Part shown: positions 39,518 to 48,857 of the stretch, in pieces | Numbering within the stretch: position 1 is the first letter of the stretch | How the letters are laid out: every line of letters begins with the position of its first letter | Assembly (NCBI RefSeq): GCF_021033825.1 | Contig: NZ_JAIFXZ010000019.1 | Span: forward strand, 1 to 58,963 | Direction of reading: 5' to 3' | Source: Dietzia aurantiaca | Lineage (GTDB): Bacteria > Actinomycetota > Actinomycetes > Mycobacteriales > Mycobacteriaceae | Length of the DNA: 58,963 bases | Notes under the pieces: generated by a model | What the model saw: the letters and a program-made list of their open reading frames with translations, nothing else | What the model was told of the DNA's origin: nothing | The model's database searches: none | Made by a program: the position numbers and the translations under genes

Positions 39518-40224
39518 CAATGACCGGATCGGACGACGCCGACCCGGGAACCGAAGACCGGGCCGACCACGACGGGCTCTGGCCCGGCGACGCCGGAACG
39601 CTGTCCTTCGCGTCCAGGCGTGCGCTGTCGCGCCTGCTCACCGGTCCTCTGGTGCAGTCCCACCGCCAACCGGAGATCTGGGCGGCGGTGGTGTCGGATG
39701 AGCCCGCACTCCGGTCCCGGCTCGCGGATGTGTTCCTCGACCTCGTCCTGGACCACGACGCGGGGATCGCGTTCACCCGGCAGGTCGACACCGGTGGCCG
39801 GGTCGATGTCCCGGCGGTGCTCCGGACGGAGACGCTGTCGCACATGGACACCGTGCTGCTCCTCCACCTCAGATCCGAACTGTCCGTGGCCCAGCCCGGC
39901 GAGCGGGTGATCGTGGACTGCGAGGACGTCGCCGAACAGATCGACGTCTACCGACCGGTCGTTGATTCGGATCGAAGCCGCTACGTCCGCAAGTTCGATG
40001 CGTCGTGGAACCGCCTGAAGACCTACTCCCTGCTCTCGGACATCGAGACCGAGGGGCGGGCCGAGGTCTCCCCGGTGCTGCGCCACCTGTTCGACGCGAA
40101 CGTCGTCGCGGGGATCCGGGATGAGTACCGTGCGCTGATCGAGGCGCTCGACGGGTCCGCGGCCGGCGTCGACCCGCTACTCGAAGGCGATGACGACGAC
40201 AACGACGAGGGCGGCGATGTCTGA
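39514..40224 (+). CDS. jetB: Wadjet anti-plasmid defence protein JetB (DUF4194)
   Basis: This 236-residue MukE/KITE-like winged-helix protein binds the kleisin JetA. LSFASRRALSRLLTGPLV opens the first domain, and the C-terminus is a run of acidic residues. The GTG at 39514 follows GGGAGGAG and overlaps the jetA stop. Its end overlaps jetC by 8 bases. Confidence 0.85.
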   Translation: MTMTGSDDADPGTEDRADHDGLWPGDAGTLSFASRRALSRLLTGPLVQSHRQPEIWAAVVSDEPALRSRLADVFLDLVLDHDAGIAFTRQVDTGGRVDVPAVLRTETLSHMDTVLLLHLRSELSVAQPGERVIVDCEDVAEQIDVYRPVVDSDRSRYVRKFDASWNRLKTYSLLSDIETEGRAEVSPVLRHLFDANVVAGIRDEYRALIEALDGSAAGVDPLLEGDDDDNDEGGDV

Positions 40225-43200
40225 CACCCTGCAGCTCCCCGGCACGCCGGAACACCCGGGCCAGATGCGGCTGTCCCGGATCCAGGTGTGCAACTGGGGC
40301 ACGCTCGACGGGTACCACGACGTCGACGTACCCCGGAAAGGCTTCCTCGTCACCGGCGGATCCGGCTCCGGCAAGTCCACCCTCATCGACGCCGTGTCCG
40401 CCGTCCTCGTGCCGCCGACACATCTCCGGTTCAACGCCGCCGCCCAGGAGGAGGCCGGCCGCGGGTCGGGGCGCAGCCTCGTGTCGTACATCCGCGGTGC
40501 CTGGCGCCGAGGCGCCGACGACGAATCCGGGGATCTCGCGTCCGTCTATCTCCGCCCCAAGGCCACCTTCTCCGCGATCGCGCTGACCTACGCCGACGGC
40601 GCCGAACGCTGTGTGACCCTGCTGCTCCTGCTCTACCTGCGCTCCGGGGACAACTCGGCGACCGGGGTCAAACGCCTCCACGGGGTCGGCGAGCACTCAC
40701 CCGACGACCCGCTGGATCTTCCGGACCTGTTCGGTTACCTCCGCGGCGGCATCGACAAGCGGGCACTGAAACGCGAGATTCCGGCCGTCAGGTTCCATGA
40801 CAGCTACTCGGCGTTCGCGGCGGCCTTCCGGCGCCGACTCGGTATCGCCTCGGAGGCGGCGCAGCTGCTGCTGCACCGGACGCTGTCGGCCAAGTCACTG
40901 TCGAGTCTCGACCAGCTGTTCCGGGACTTCATGTTGGATGAGCCGGATACGTTCGCCATCGCCGACCGTGCGGTGGAGCAGTTCGCCGAGCTGCGCCAGG
41001 CCCACCGCTCCGTGGTCGATGTCCGCAGGCAGATCGCCCACCTCGGCCCGCTCGCCGAGCTCGCGTCGGCCCGCGACCGGGTGCTTGCGCGGGAGAGCGA
41101 GCTCGACGCCGAGAGCAGGGCGTTCCCCGCGGTGCAGTCCGCCGTCACCACCGAGCTCGTCGAGGAGGAGCTGCGGACCGCACGCGGCGCACTCGTGGCC
41201 GCGGAGTCGACCGTCGCCTCCGCCCGCGAGGAGGTGAACGCGCAGCAGGCGACCTCCGAGGACCTCCGGGCCCGGCTCCGGGGCAGCGGCGGCGCGGGCC
41301 GCGACGAGCTCGCACGCGACCTCGAGCGGGCCCGCGCCCACGCCTCCGCCGTCACGGCCCGACGTGATCGCGCTGCCGGCGAGGTGGAGCGACTGGGCGG
41401 CTCGCTGCCGACCTCCGCCGAGCACTTCGCGGAACTGCTCGCCCGCCTCGAACGCGAGGACGCCGAGCAGGAGACCGAACGCGCGCGGGAACGCGAGACC
41501 CTCCGCGACGTGGCGGGCTCACTCAACGAGGACCAGCGGGCCCATGCGCGGGCAGAGGCGCAGCTCCAGTCGGTGCTCCGACACCGCTCCAACATCGACT
41601 CCCGGTTGCTGACCGCCCGGGACCTCGTCAGCGGCGCCGCCGGGGTCAACGCCCGCGAACTCCCCTTCGCGGGAGAACTCCTCGACGTACCCGCCGAGCA
41701 CGCCCGTTGGCGCCCGGCGATCGAGCGCGCCCTCTCCGGCATCGCCCGCACCATGCTCGTCCCCGCCCATCTGCGCGACCGGGTGGCCGCCGCCGTCGAC
41801 TCCACCCATCTGGGCGTGCGGCTGATCTACGAGGTGGTCGACCACGGCGACGCCAATCCGGCTCGACGGACCGGACCTCACAGCCTGGTCCGCAAGGTCC
41901 GTTCGGTGGCGGGCCCGTTCCAGCCCTGGCTCAACCGTCGGCTCGCGAGCGAGTTCGACATCGCGTGCGTGGAGACGGCGGACGAGCTCGACCACCACGA
42001 CAAGGCCGTGACCCTGCACGGTCTGATCAAACGCGGGGCGCGATTTGAGAAGGATGATCGTCGGCGGATCGACGACCCCACGGCCTTCCAGCTCGGCGGC
42101 ATGGATGACGCCAAGGTGGAGGCCCTCACCTCCCTCCGCGACGAGATCGCCTCGCGAATCGAGGCCCACGAACGGCGGTGGACGTCGCTGGAGCAGGTGG
42201 ACGCCGACCGCCGCGAGCACCAGCGGGCAGCGGCCCTGCTGCAGAGTCTGAGCTGGGAGGAGATCGACTCCACCACCGCCCGCGATCGGGAGGCGGGCGC
42301 GCACGATCGTCTCGAGCGGTGGCGCGAGGACAACCCGCAGGTGGCGGAGCTGGAGCGCGCCCTTCGAGACGCCGAGGAGTCGCATCACCGAGCGCAGGCC
42401 GCCTACGAGTCTGCGACCGGGGCGCGCGCCGTCGTCCGCAGCATCGTCGACGGACTCCAGGCCCGGCTCGCCACGCTCGCCGGCTCCGCATCAGACGAGC
42501 CGGACGAGGACGCCGCCGCACGGATCGGCGTCCGACTCGACGCGGCCACCCGCCGCCTGACCGCCGACAACGTGCAGGACATCTGTCAGCGGACCGAGCG
42601 GGCGATCGCCGCCGAGCAGGTGGCCGCCGCGGGCGAGCGTGACCGGATCCACCGCCGGATCACCACGGTACTCACGTCGTACCTCGAGATCTGGCCGGCG
42701 AAGAAGTCCGACCTGCGGTCCGAGCCGGAGTTCGTCGGGGAGGCCGTGGAGTGGCTGGTCCAGCTGCGTCGCGATCGCCTGGCCGAGTTCGAGGACCGCT
42801 TCCTCGGACTCATCGGCGACATGCAGACCCGGAACCTGGGCGAGCTCGCCCGCCGGGTCCGGCGCGCCCGGTCCGAGATCGAGTCCCGGATCAGGCCGGT
42901 GAACGCCTCGCTGCGCCGATCGGAGTTCCAGAGCGGACGATGGCTGCAGATCGAGGTGCGCGATCGCCGCTCCGAAACGGTCACCGACTTCCTCGCCGAC
43001 CTCGAGAAGGCGGTGACCGGCGCCCTCGACAAGCGCACCGTCGACAGCGCCGAAGCCGGGTTCGCCGTGATGTCCCGACTGCTGGACCGACTCGGCTCGG
43101 CGGACGCCGCGGACAGGAGTTGGCGCAGGACCGTGCTGGACACCCGTCGGCACGTCGGGTTCATCGGGGTCGAGATCGATACCGCGGGCACGCCGACCAA

Positions 43201-43549
43201 CTACCACGATTCGTCGTCCGGCCTCTCCGGCGGGCAGGCCCAGAAGCTCGTGTTCTTCTGCCTCGCAGCAGCACTGCGGTTCCAGCTCGCCGACGTCGAC
43301 GCGGACGTCCCCGGCTACGGCACCGTCGTGCTCGACGAGGCCTTCGACCGGGCCGATCCCGACTACACCCGCCGAGCGATGGACGTGTTCACCGACTTCG
43401 GGTTCCACATGGTCCTGGCCACCCCGCTCAAGCTGCTGCAGACACTCGAGTCCTATATCGGAGGCCTCGTCGTGGTGGGCAACGAGGACGGCAGCCGCTC
43501 CCGCATCGAACGCGTCACCTGGGAGCAGGGGCACGATGACGGGTCCTGA
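40217..43549 (+). CDS. jetC: Wadjet SMC-like ATPase JetC
   Basis: This 1110-residue MukB/SMC-like ATPase has Walker A GGSGSGKST at about 46-54, long coiled-coil arms (about 280-440 and 640-900) around a hinge, signature LSGGQAQKLVFF near 1003 and Walker B TVVLDEAFDRAD near 1034-1045. In Wadjet it extrudes DNA loops and senses small circular DNA. The ATG at 40217 follows GAGG and overlaps jetB by 8 bases; an ATG 27 bases upstream is less well placed. All ATPase residues look intact, so it should be active. Confidence 0.92.
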   Translation: MSDTLQLPGTPEHPGQMRLSRIQVCNWGTLDGYHDVDVPRKGFLVTGGSGSGKSTLIDAVSAVLVPPTHLRFNAAAQEEAGRGSGRSLVSYIRGAWRRGADDESGDLASVYLRPKATFSAIALTYADGAERCVTLLLLLYLRSGDNSATGVKRLHGVGEHSPDDPLDLPDLFGYLRGGIDKRALKREIPAVRFHDSYSAFAAAFRRRLGIASEAAQLLLHRTLSAKSLSSLDQLFRDFMLDEPDTFAIADRAVEQFAELRQAHRSVVDVRRQIAHLGPLAELASARDRVLARESELDAESRAFPAVQSAVTTELVEEELRTARGALVAAESTVASAREEVNAQQATSEDLRARLRGSGGAGRDELARDLERARAHASAVTARRDRAAGEVERLGGSLPTSAEHFAELLARLEREDAEQETERARERETLRDVAGSLNEDQRAHARAEAQLQSVLRHRSNIDSRLLTARDLVSGAAGVNARELPFAGELLDVPAEHARWRPAIERALSGIARTMLVPAHLRDRVAAAVDSTHLGVRLIYEVVDHGDANPARRTGPHSLVRKVRSVAGPFQPWLNRRLASEFDIACVETADELDHHDKAVTLHGLIKRGARFEKDDRRRIDDPTAFQLGGMDDAKVEALTSLRDEIASRIEAHERRWTSLEQVDADRREHQRAAALLQSLSWEEIDSTTARDREAGAHDRLERWREDNPQVAELERALRDAEESHHRAQAAYESATGARAVVRSIVDGLQARLATLAGSASDEPDEDAAARIGVRLDAATRRLTADNVQDICQRTERAIAAEQVAAAGERDRIHRRITTVLTSYLEIWPAKKSDLRSEPEFVGEAVEWLVQLRRDRLAEFEDRFLGLIGDMQTRNLGELARRVRRARSEIESRIRPVNASLRRSEFQSGRWLQIEVRDRRSETVTDFLADLEKAVTGALDKRTVDSAEAGFAVMSRLLDRLGSADAADRSWRRTVLDTRRHVGFIGVEIDTAGTPTNYHDSSSGLSGGQAQKLVFFCLAAALRFQLADVDADVPGYGTVVLDEAFDRADPDYTRRAMDVFTDFGFHMVLATPLKLLQTLESYIGGLVVVGNEDGSRSRIERVTWEQGHDDGS

Positions 43550-44738
43550 GGGCAAGGGACCGCGCACCCCCGATGCGCTGATCGACGCCTGTGCCACCCG
43601 ATTCGGACGGCGGCACCGCGACTGGCTCGCGGACCCGGACGCCGCGGCAGCCGACACCGTCCGGTTCGCGACCTCGATGCCGACCGCGGCGCGCGCGGCC
43701 GACGACCCGACGGGGACGGCGGAGTGGATCAGGACGTGGCGGGACTTCGACTCGGCGCACTCGGCGCCGGGCGTACAGGTGACCTGGGCAGAACGTCGAC
43801 TCGCCGGTTTCGGGGTGGTGTCGCTCCCCCACCGCGTGGAAGTACGAGGTGCCCACGACATCGCCCGACTCGGCGGTCAGTTCGCGCGGTGGGGCACACT
43901 GCTCGACCGGACGCACCGGATTCGCGCACTGGGACCGGACCACGTCGCGCTTCGACGTGCCGCCGCGGGCACCGCGCCGCTGTGGGAGAAGCTCGACGAC
44001 GAGGACATGGCCCGCCTTCTCACCGTCTGTCGCTGGGCGAGCGACAACCCCACCACCGGCCTCACTGCGCGCGAGGTCGCCGTGCCGGGCATCGACACCA
44101 AATGGATCGAATCGCGGATCCGTATGATCGAGCAGCTCGTCGACGCGGCCAGATCGGGACGGGACGGTAGCGCGTCCGGCTCCGGCCTCGGGCTCCGCGG
44201 CCCCGGACCGCGGCTACGCCTGCGCATTCTGGACCCCCTGATCGGCTTCCCGCTGCGCGACGTGGAGAGCCCGGTCGATCAGCTCGCCACGCTGTGGGCC
44301 GACTCGACGGGACCGCGTCACCTTGTCGTCGTCGAGAACCTCACCACCTTCCTCGCGCTTCCCGCCCTGCCCGGCGCGGTCGCATTGTTCGGCCGTGGAT
44401 ACGCCGTCGACGCGGTGGCCGCGCTCCCCTGGGCGCTCCGGGCGCACATCGTCTACTGGGGCGATCTCGACTCACACGGTTTCGCAATCCTCGACAGGCT
44501 GCGCCACCACGCACCCCACGCCGCCAGCGTCCTCATGGACGGCGAAACACTCGACGCCTGGCGGCAGTTCACCGTGTCTGACCCCACGCCGACCCGAGCC
44601 GCCCGGGCCCGGCTCACGGCCGACGAGCTCGACACCTTCGAGGCCCTCACGGCAGCCGGGGATCTCAGGTTGGAGCAAGAGCGCATCCCGTGGGACTGGG
44701 CGCTCCCCCGTCTGACTGACGCACTCCGCGCCCTGTAG
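43536..44738 (+). CDS. jetD: Wadjet nuclease subunit JetD (DUF3322/DUF2220, Toprim)
   Basis: In this 400-residue protein the N-terminal DUF3322-like part (about 10-190) is followed by a Toprim-like DUF2220 domain. The catalytic Glu lies in VVENLTTF near 265 and the DxD in YWGDLDSHGF near 307-316. JetD cuts plasmid DNA after loop extrusion. It overlaps jetC by 14 bases, so all four genes are translationally linked. The catalytic residues are present. The gene ends at a convergent boundary with the DUF2236 gene. Confidence 0.9.
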   Translation: MTGPEGKGPRTPDALIDACATRFGRRHRDWLADPDAAAADTVRFATSMPTAARAADDPTGTAEWIRTWRDFDSAHSAPGVQVTWAERRLAGFGVVSLPHRVEVRGAHDIARLGGQFARWGTLLDRTHRIRALGPDHVALRRAAAGTAPLWEKLDDEDMARLLTVCRWASDNPTTGLTAREVAVPGIDTKWIESRIRMIEQLVDAARSGRDGSASGSGLGLRGPGPRLRLRILDPLIGFPLRDVESPVDQLATLWADSTGPRHLVVVENLTTFLALPALPGAVALFGRGYAVDAVAALPWALRAHIVYWGDLDSHGFAILDRLRHHAPHAASVLMDGETLDAWRQFTVSDPTPTRAARARLTADELDTFEALTAAGDLRLEQERIPWDWALPRLTDALRAL

Positions 44739-44744
44739 GCAACT

Positions 44745-44767
44745 CCCCGCCCCACGCTGGGTGGGGG
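44745..44767. terminator. Hairpin between the convergent jetD and DUF2236 genes
   Basis: CCCC-GC-CCCA-CGC-TGGG-TG-GGGG forms an interrupted 8-bp stem between the two converging stops. Confidence 0.45.
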
Positions 44768-44793
44768 CTATCGCTGCCTGGCGCTCCCGCAGG

Positions 44794-45840
44794 TCATCCG
44801 GCCTTGGCCCGCGGTGCCACGAACTCGAGCGGCGCATCGTGGTGGTTGTGCTCGTACGGGGAAAGAGCCTCGTCAGCGCCGCGAGTCGCGAGCTGGTCCG
44901 CATACTGCTCGAGCGGCGTGCGCGGATCGCCGAACTTCTTGCGTGCCTCCGCAGGCGAGTAGACGCTCGAGGACTCGGCCGGCAGACCACGGATATGGCC
45001 CGTGAGCACCGGGCCCCCGCGTGGGGCGACCCGCTCGAGGAACCACATCTGCGCCCGTGGACTGCGGGCGAGGGCGGCCATCCCGGGCCGGATCACAGCG
45101 GTCACGGCGGTGTCGGCGAGCCTCGACTGCCGCACGCCCATGAGCGGCCGCATCCACCGCGGGTACGTGGCGATCACGCCGGAGCGGATCACCGGACCCA
45201 GCACCGCCCGGAGCGGGGCCGGCAGGGTGGTGAAGATCGTGTCCATGCCGTGGAGGATGAAGTCGACGTTGTGGACGGCCGCCTCGGACGCGGCGAGGCG
45301 GTCGCGCCAGTCGTCGAAGTACTTCTGGACCTCGCCCCGGGACGTCGGGACGTCGTCGAGGCGAATGGGCTGCACGGCAGCGGCGATCGCGCATTCTCGC
45401 CAGTACTCGGTCTCCTCGGCGCGGGAGAGCCTGCCGGGGCCGTACTTCTCGTAGACGTAGAGGATCGAGTGCCAGGCCGTCATGTGGATCCACAGCTGGG
45501 AGTCCGGGTCGTTGGAGTCGAATGTCCCGCCTGTCACGGGGTTCGGGCCGTGGGCTCGGGCGTGGATCTTCATGAGGACGTCCGAGGACTTGATCACCGA
45601 CGCGGCGTCCCCGAACAAAACCGTGGCGAAGTACTGCACGGTCCGGTCGTAACGCAGTGCGGGCCGCTGGAGCACCTGGCCGCTGGCGTCGACCGCCGCG
45701 GTGAGATCGGGATCGAGGTGCTCGATGGTCACCGCGCGGATGAAGCCCAGAAGCGCCGAGGTCGGGTACGCCCACACCCGGCGCGCCACCGAATCGGCGG
45801 GGAAGAGGCCTTCGTCCGGGCGAAGGTACTGACTCGTCAT
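44794..45840 (-). CDS. DUF2236 (MpaB/latex-clearing-like) oxygenase family protein
   Basis: The 348-residue protein is of the oxygenase MpaB type. The pattern includes RYDRTVQYFATVLFGDAASV and the IHARAHGPNP and WIHMTAWHS blocks, whose histidines could bind haem. Relatives act on peptides or hydrocarbons, or have no known substrate. The ATG at 45840 is preceded by GGTGG. The upstream 100 bases contain a short imperfect CGCCACTAC repeat. It sits between the Wadjet and siderophore operons without obvious linkage. Confidence 0.8.
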   Translation of the reverse strand: MTSQYLRPDEGLFPADSVARRVWAYPTSALLGFIRAVTIEHLDPDLTAAVDASGQVLQRPALRYDRTVQYFATVLFGDAASVIKSSDVLMKIHARAHGPNPVTGGTFDSNDPDSQLWIHMTAWHSILYVYEKYGPGRLSRAEETEYWRECAIAAAVQPIRLDDVPTSRGEVQKYFDDWRDRLAASEAAVHNVDFILHGMDTIFTTLPAPLRAVLGPVIRSGVIATYPRWMRPLMGVRQSRLADTAVTAVIRPGMAALARSPRAQMWFLERVAPRGGPVLTGHIRGLPAESSSVYSPAEARKKFGDPRTPLEQYADQLATRGADEALSPYEHNHHDAPLEFVAPRAKAG

Positions 45841-45943
45841 GGTTGACACCACCCTAGGTTTTGTCCAGTCGGTGTCGTGACCGTAGCACCGTGGCGTGGT
45901 CTACGCCACTACTCGCGCCACTACTCTCGCCACTGGCCGGACC

Positions 45944-46891
45944 CTAGGACTCGGCGGCACCGCGCCGCCAGTAACCCATGAAAGCCACGGAACCCTTCGT
46001 GATCCCGGCCGCGTCCACGGCGAGCCGGCGCATCGCCTTGACCAACGCGGCCTCGCCGGCGAGGAACACGTACGGATCCCCCTCCGACACGGCCGTGGCC
46101 GGCTGCCACTCACGCTCGGAGGGCCGGCGTCCGCCCATCACGGTCTCGACGCACCCCGCGCCCAGATCGAGGACGCCCGCCAGGTGACGGAGCACTGCCT
46201 CACCGGGCTCACCCGACCGTGCCAAGACGGTGACGAACCCGGGCGCGCCGTCCGCCATCGCGACCACATCACCCTCGGTGGGCACCTCGATCACGATGCT
46301 CACCTCGCGCGCAGCCGACGCGTCGGCGTCCTCGGCTCCGGCCGGCCCTGCCGCGAGCTCGTCGGCGATCGCCAGCAACGCGGGCGCGGCGGTCTCGTCC
46401 CCCGCGCACACGATGCGTCCTGCCTCTCCGGGCGCCCAGGCGGCCCACGGCGCATGCCCCCGCCCCGGTCCGGCGATCCGCAGCTCGTCCCCTACCGCGA
46501 CGCTGCGCGCCCAGCCGGAACCGGGCCCCTCGTCGTCACCGGGGTGGACCACCATATCGATGGTCAGGGCGGGCACCTGCTCACCGTCGAGATCCACCGT
46601 GTCGGCCCGCCGCACCGTGTACGTACGCATCCAGCCCCGCTCTGCCTCCGGCAGAGCGAGCCAGGCCCGGATGTCCTCCGGATCCGGAACGACCCCGGGC
46701 CCACCCGGCGGCGGGATGAAGAGCTTGACGTACGCGTCGGCCACGGTTCCCGGGTCCACCACCTCGGCGGACCACCTCAGCAGGTCGGGACCGGCCACGA
46801 CGAGCCGGATGTACGACTGCCCCACACGTCGCACGTCGATCACCCGGGTCTCCGAGCACACGATCGGTGCCTCTACAGCCATAGCGGTCAT
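45944..46891 (-). CDS. Siderophore-interacting protein (FAD-dependent ferric-siderophore reductase)
   Basis: The 315-residue reductase of the SIP family has an FAD-binding barrel (to about 150) with the RTYTVR motif and a nucleotide-binding half with CAGDETAAPALLAI, then FLAGEAALVKAMRRLAV. It reduces iron in imported ferric siderophores to release it in the cytoplasm. Its start overlaps the ATPase gene by 4 bases, so it is the last gene of the uptake operon under iron-box control. Confidence 0.88.
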   Translation of the reverse strand: MTAMAVEAPIVCSETRVIDVRRVGQSYIRLVVAGPDLLRWSAEVVDPGTVADAYVKLFIPPPGGPGVVPDPEDIRAWLALPEAERGWMRTYTVRRADTVDLDGEQVPALTIDMVVHPGDDEGPGSGWARSVAVGDELRIAGPGRGHAPWAAWAPGEAGRIVCAGDETAAPALLAIADELAAGPAGAEDADASAAREVSIVIEVPTEGDVVAMADGAPGFVTVLARSGEPGEAVLRHLAGVLDLGAGCVETVMGGRRPSEREWQPATAVSEGDPYVFLAGEAALVKAMRRLAVDAAGITKGSVAFMGYWRRGAAES

Positions 46892-47799
46892 GCTGTCCCC
46901 TTCCGTCGGCTCCGTGGCAGCACCACGGGATGTCCCGTCACCGGGTCGGTGATGATGTCTGCGTCGAGGTCGAACACCCTGCGCAGGGTCGCGCGCGTGA
47001 TCACCTCGTCGGGCGGCCCGGCGGCCACCACACCGCCCTCGGCGACCGCCACGAGATGATCCGCGACGCGCGCGGCGAGACTGAGCTCGTGCAGGACGGC
47101 CACCACGGTTCTTCGTCCGGCACCGGGCTCGCGCGACCCGCCGGGCATCGGTAGATCGTGGACCAGGTCCAACACGTCGAGCTGGTGCGCGAGATCCAGG
47201 AACGAGCACGGCTCGTCCAGCAACAGGGTGGGCGTCGACTGGGCCAGTACGAGCGCCACCCAGACGCGCTGCCGCTGCCCGCCGGACAGCTCATCGACGC
47301 GACGATGCGCCAGTCCGGCCGTGTCGGTCAGCGTCAGCGCTTCGGCGACGACCCCCTCGTCGTCGTCACCACCTCCCCACCACCGGCGGTGAGGATGCCG
47401 CCCCCGGGCGACCAACTCGGCGACCGTGAGCCCCTCCGGCACCAACGGCGACTGCGGCAGGAACGCCACCGACCGGGCATGCTCGCGCGCCTTGATCTTG
47501 GCCAGGTCCCGCCCGGCGACCTCGATCGTTCCCGACATCGGGTGCAGGTGGCGGCCCAGCGCGCGCAGGATGGTGGACTTGCCGCATCCGTTGGCGCCGA
47601 TGAGGACGGTGGTCCGGCCTGCGGGGATATCGAGGTCGAGATCGCGGATCACCGGGTCTGCGCCGTAGCCGAGCGTCAGACCCCGCATGCGGAATGCGGG
47701 CTGTGCCTCCGGTCCGGCCGCGGGAGCCGGCCGAGAGGATGTCTCTGCGACGGGCGTGGGCGCCGGCGCGCGGTCGGCGGTGTTCGCGGGAAGGGTCAT
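46888..47799 (-). CDS. Iron-siderophore ABC transporter ATPase
   Basis: This 303-residue FepC/FhuC-type ATPase has Walker A GANGCGKST, Q-loop LPQSP, signature LSGGQRQRVWVALVLAQ, Walker B LLLDEPCSFLD and the H-loop in VAVLHELSLA. An Ala/Pro-rich N-terminal extension of about 35 residues precedes the domain. The aspartates and cysteine around DEPCSFLDL are family variants. The start overlaps the permease stop by one base (TGATG). Confidence 0.92.
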   Translation of the reverse strand: MTLPANTADRAPAPTPVAETSSRPAPAAGPEAQPAFRMRGLTLGYGADPVIRDLDLDIPAGRTTVLIGANGCGKSTILRALGRHLHPMSGTIEVAGRDLAKIKAREHARSVAFLPQSPLVPEGLTVAELVARGRHPHRRWWGGGDDDEGVVAEALTLTDTAGLAHRRVDELSGGQRQRVWVALVLAQSTPTLLLDEPCSFLDLAHQLDVLDLVHDLPMPGGSREPGAGRRTVVAVLHELSLAARVADHLVAVAEGGVVAAGPPDEVITRATLRRVFDLDADIITDPVTGHPVVLPRSRRKGTA

Positions 47800-48857
47800 C
47801 AGACCACCTTTCTCGAGCGCAGGAGGATCCACAGCATGGCGGGGGCGCCGAGCGCGCCGGTCACCACGCCGGTGGGCAGGTCTACGGTGCTCAGCGCCTC
47901 GGAGGCCACGATGTCGGCTGCCACGACGATCACAGCGCCGACCAGCGCGGCGGTGAGCAGGCGGGGCCGTCCGCGGCCGAGTGCACCGGCGATGGGAGTG
48001 GACAGTAGTGCGACGAAGGCGAGCGGCCCCGCTACAGCTGTAGCGGCAGCGGCGAGCATCGTGCCGACCCCGAGAGCGGCGGCGCGGGTCGGCGCGGGAC
48101 GTGAGCCCAGTCCCACGGCGAGTTCGGGGCCCAACTCGGCGGGCCGGAGCGCCGAGTGCAGCCACACCCCCGCAGGGATGAGCAGGACCAACGTCGCGGC
48201 GAGCCAGGTGATCCGCTGGCCGGAGGCGCCCGAGAGCGATCCGACCGTCCACACCGCGGCCTCCTGGGCGCCGCTGAGTGTCAGACGGGCGATGAGCTGG
48301 GTGACCACAGCGGTGCCGAGCGCGGCGACGGCCACGCCGCCCAGCAGGAACCGTTGGCCGACGATCCCGGTGTGCCTGCCGGCGGAGGCGGCCAGCACGA
48401 TCGCCAGCGCCACGCCCGAGCCGACCAGCGCCGCGGGCACGATCGCGATCCCGCGCAGGCCCCACAGGGCCATGCCGGCGACCGCACCGGCCGAGGCCCC
48501 GTGCGCGATGCCGAGGATGTCCGGACTGGCCAGGGGGTTGCCGAGCACGCGGCGGAACAGCGCCCCCGACGCGCCGAACGCGAACCCGGCGAGCGCCCCG
48601 AGAACAGCACGCGGAAGCTTGTCCTCCATGACGACGAACGTCGCGCCGGGGATCCGCGCCCCGCCGAGTATCGCCAGGAAGTCGGGGATGGTGACGGTGT
48701 AGCGGCCGAGCAGGATCCGCACCGCCATGACGGCGAGGAGAACCACGACGAGACCGACGACCACACGGAACGCGTGACGCCGACGGCGCGCGGAGAGCTC
48801 GCGGACGATCTGAGCCGTATCGGCGTGCGTCGTCGGCTTCTCGAGGACCGCGGTCAC
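47799..48857 (-). CDS. Iron-siderophore ABC transporter permease (FecCD family)
   Basis: The 352-residue permease has about nine to ten membrane helices and the FecCD motifs LASPDILGIAHGAS and GPLAFVALLSTPIAGAL. It forms a heterodimeric channel with the preceding permease. The GTG at 48857 overlaps the upstream permease gene by 4 bases. Confidence 0.92.
   Translation of the reverse strand: MTAVLEKPTTHADTAQIVRELSARRRRHAFRVVVGLVVVLLAVMAVRILLGRYTVTIPDFLAILGGARIPGATFVVMEDKLPRAVLGALAGFAFGASGALFRRVLGNPLASPDILGIAHGASAGAVAGMALWGLRGIAIVPAALVGSGVALAIVLAASAGRHTGIVGQRFLLGGVAVAALGTAVVTQLIARLTLSGAQEAAVWTVGSLSGASGQRITWLAATLVLLIPAGVWLHSALRPAELGPELAVGLGSRPAPTRAAALGVGTMLAAAATAVAGPLAFVALLSTPIAGALGRGRPRLLTAALVGAVIVVAADIVASEALSTVDLPTGVVTGALGAPAMLWILLRSRKVV

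Noticed and set aside
45905-45935. Repeated CGCCACTACTC units before the DUF2236 gene
   Set aside because: Only about three short imperfect copies, with no spacers. Not a CRISPR array, and too short to support a function.
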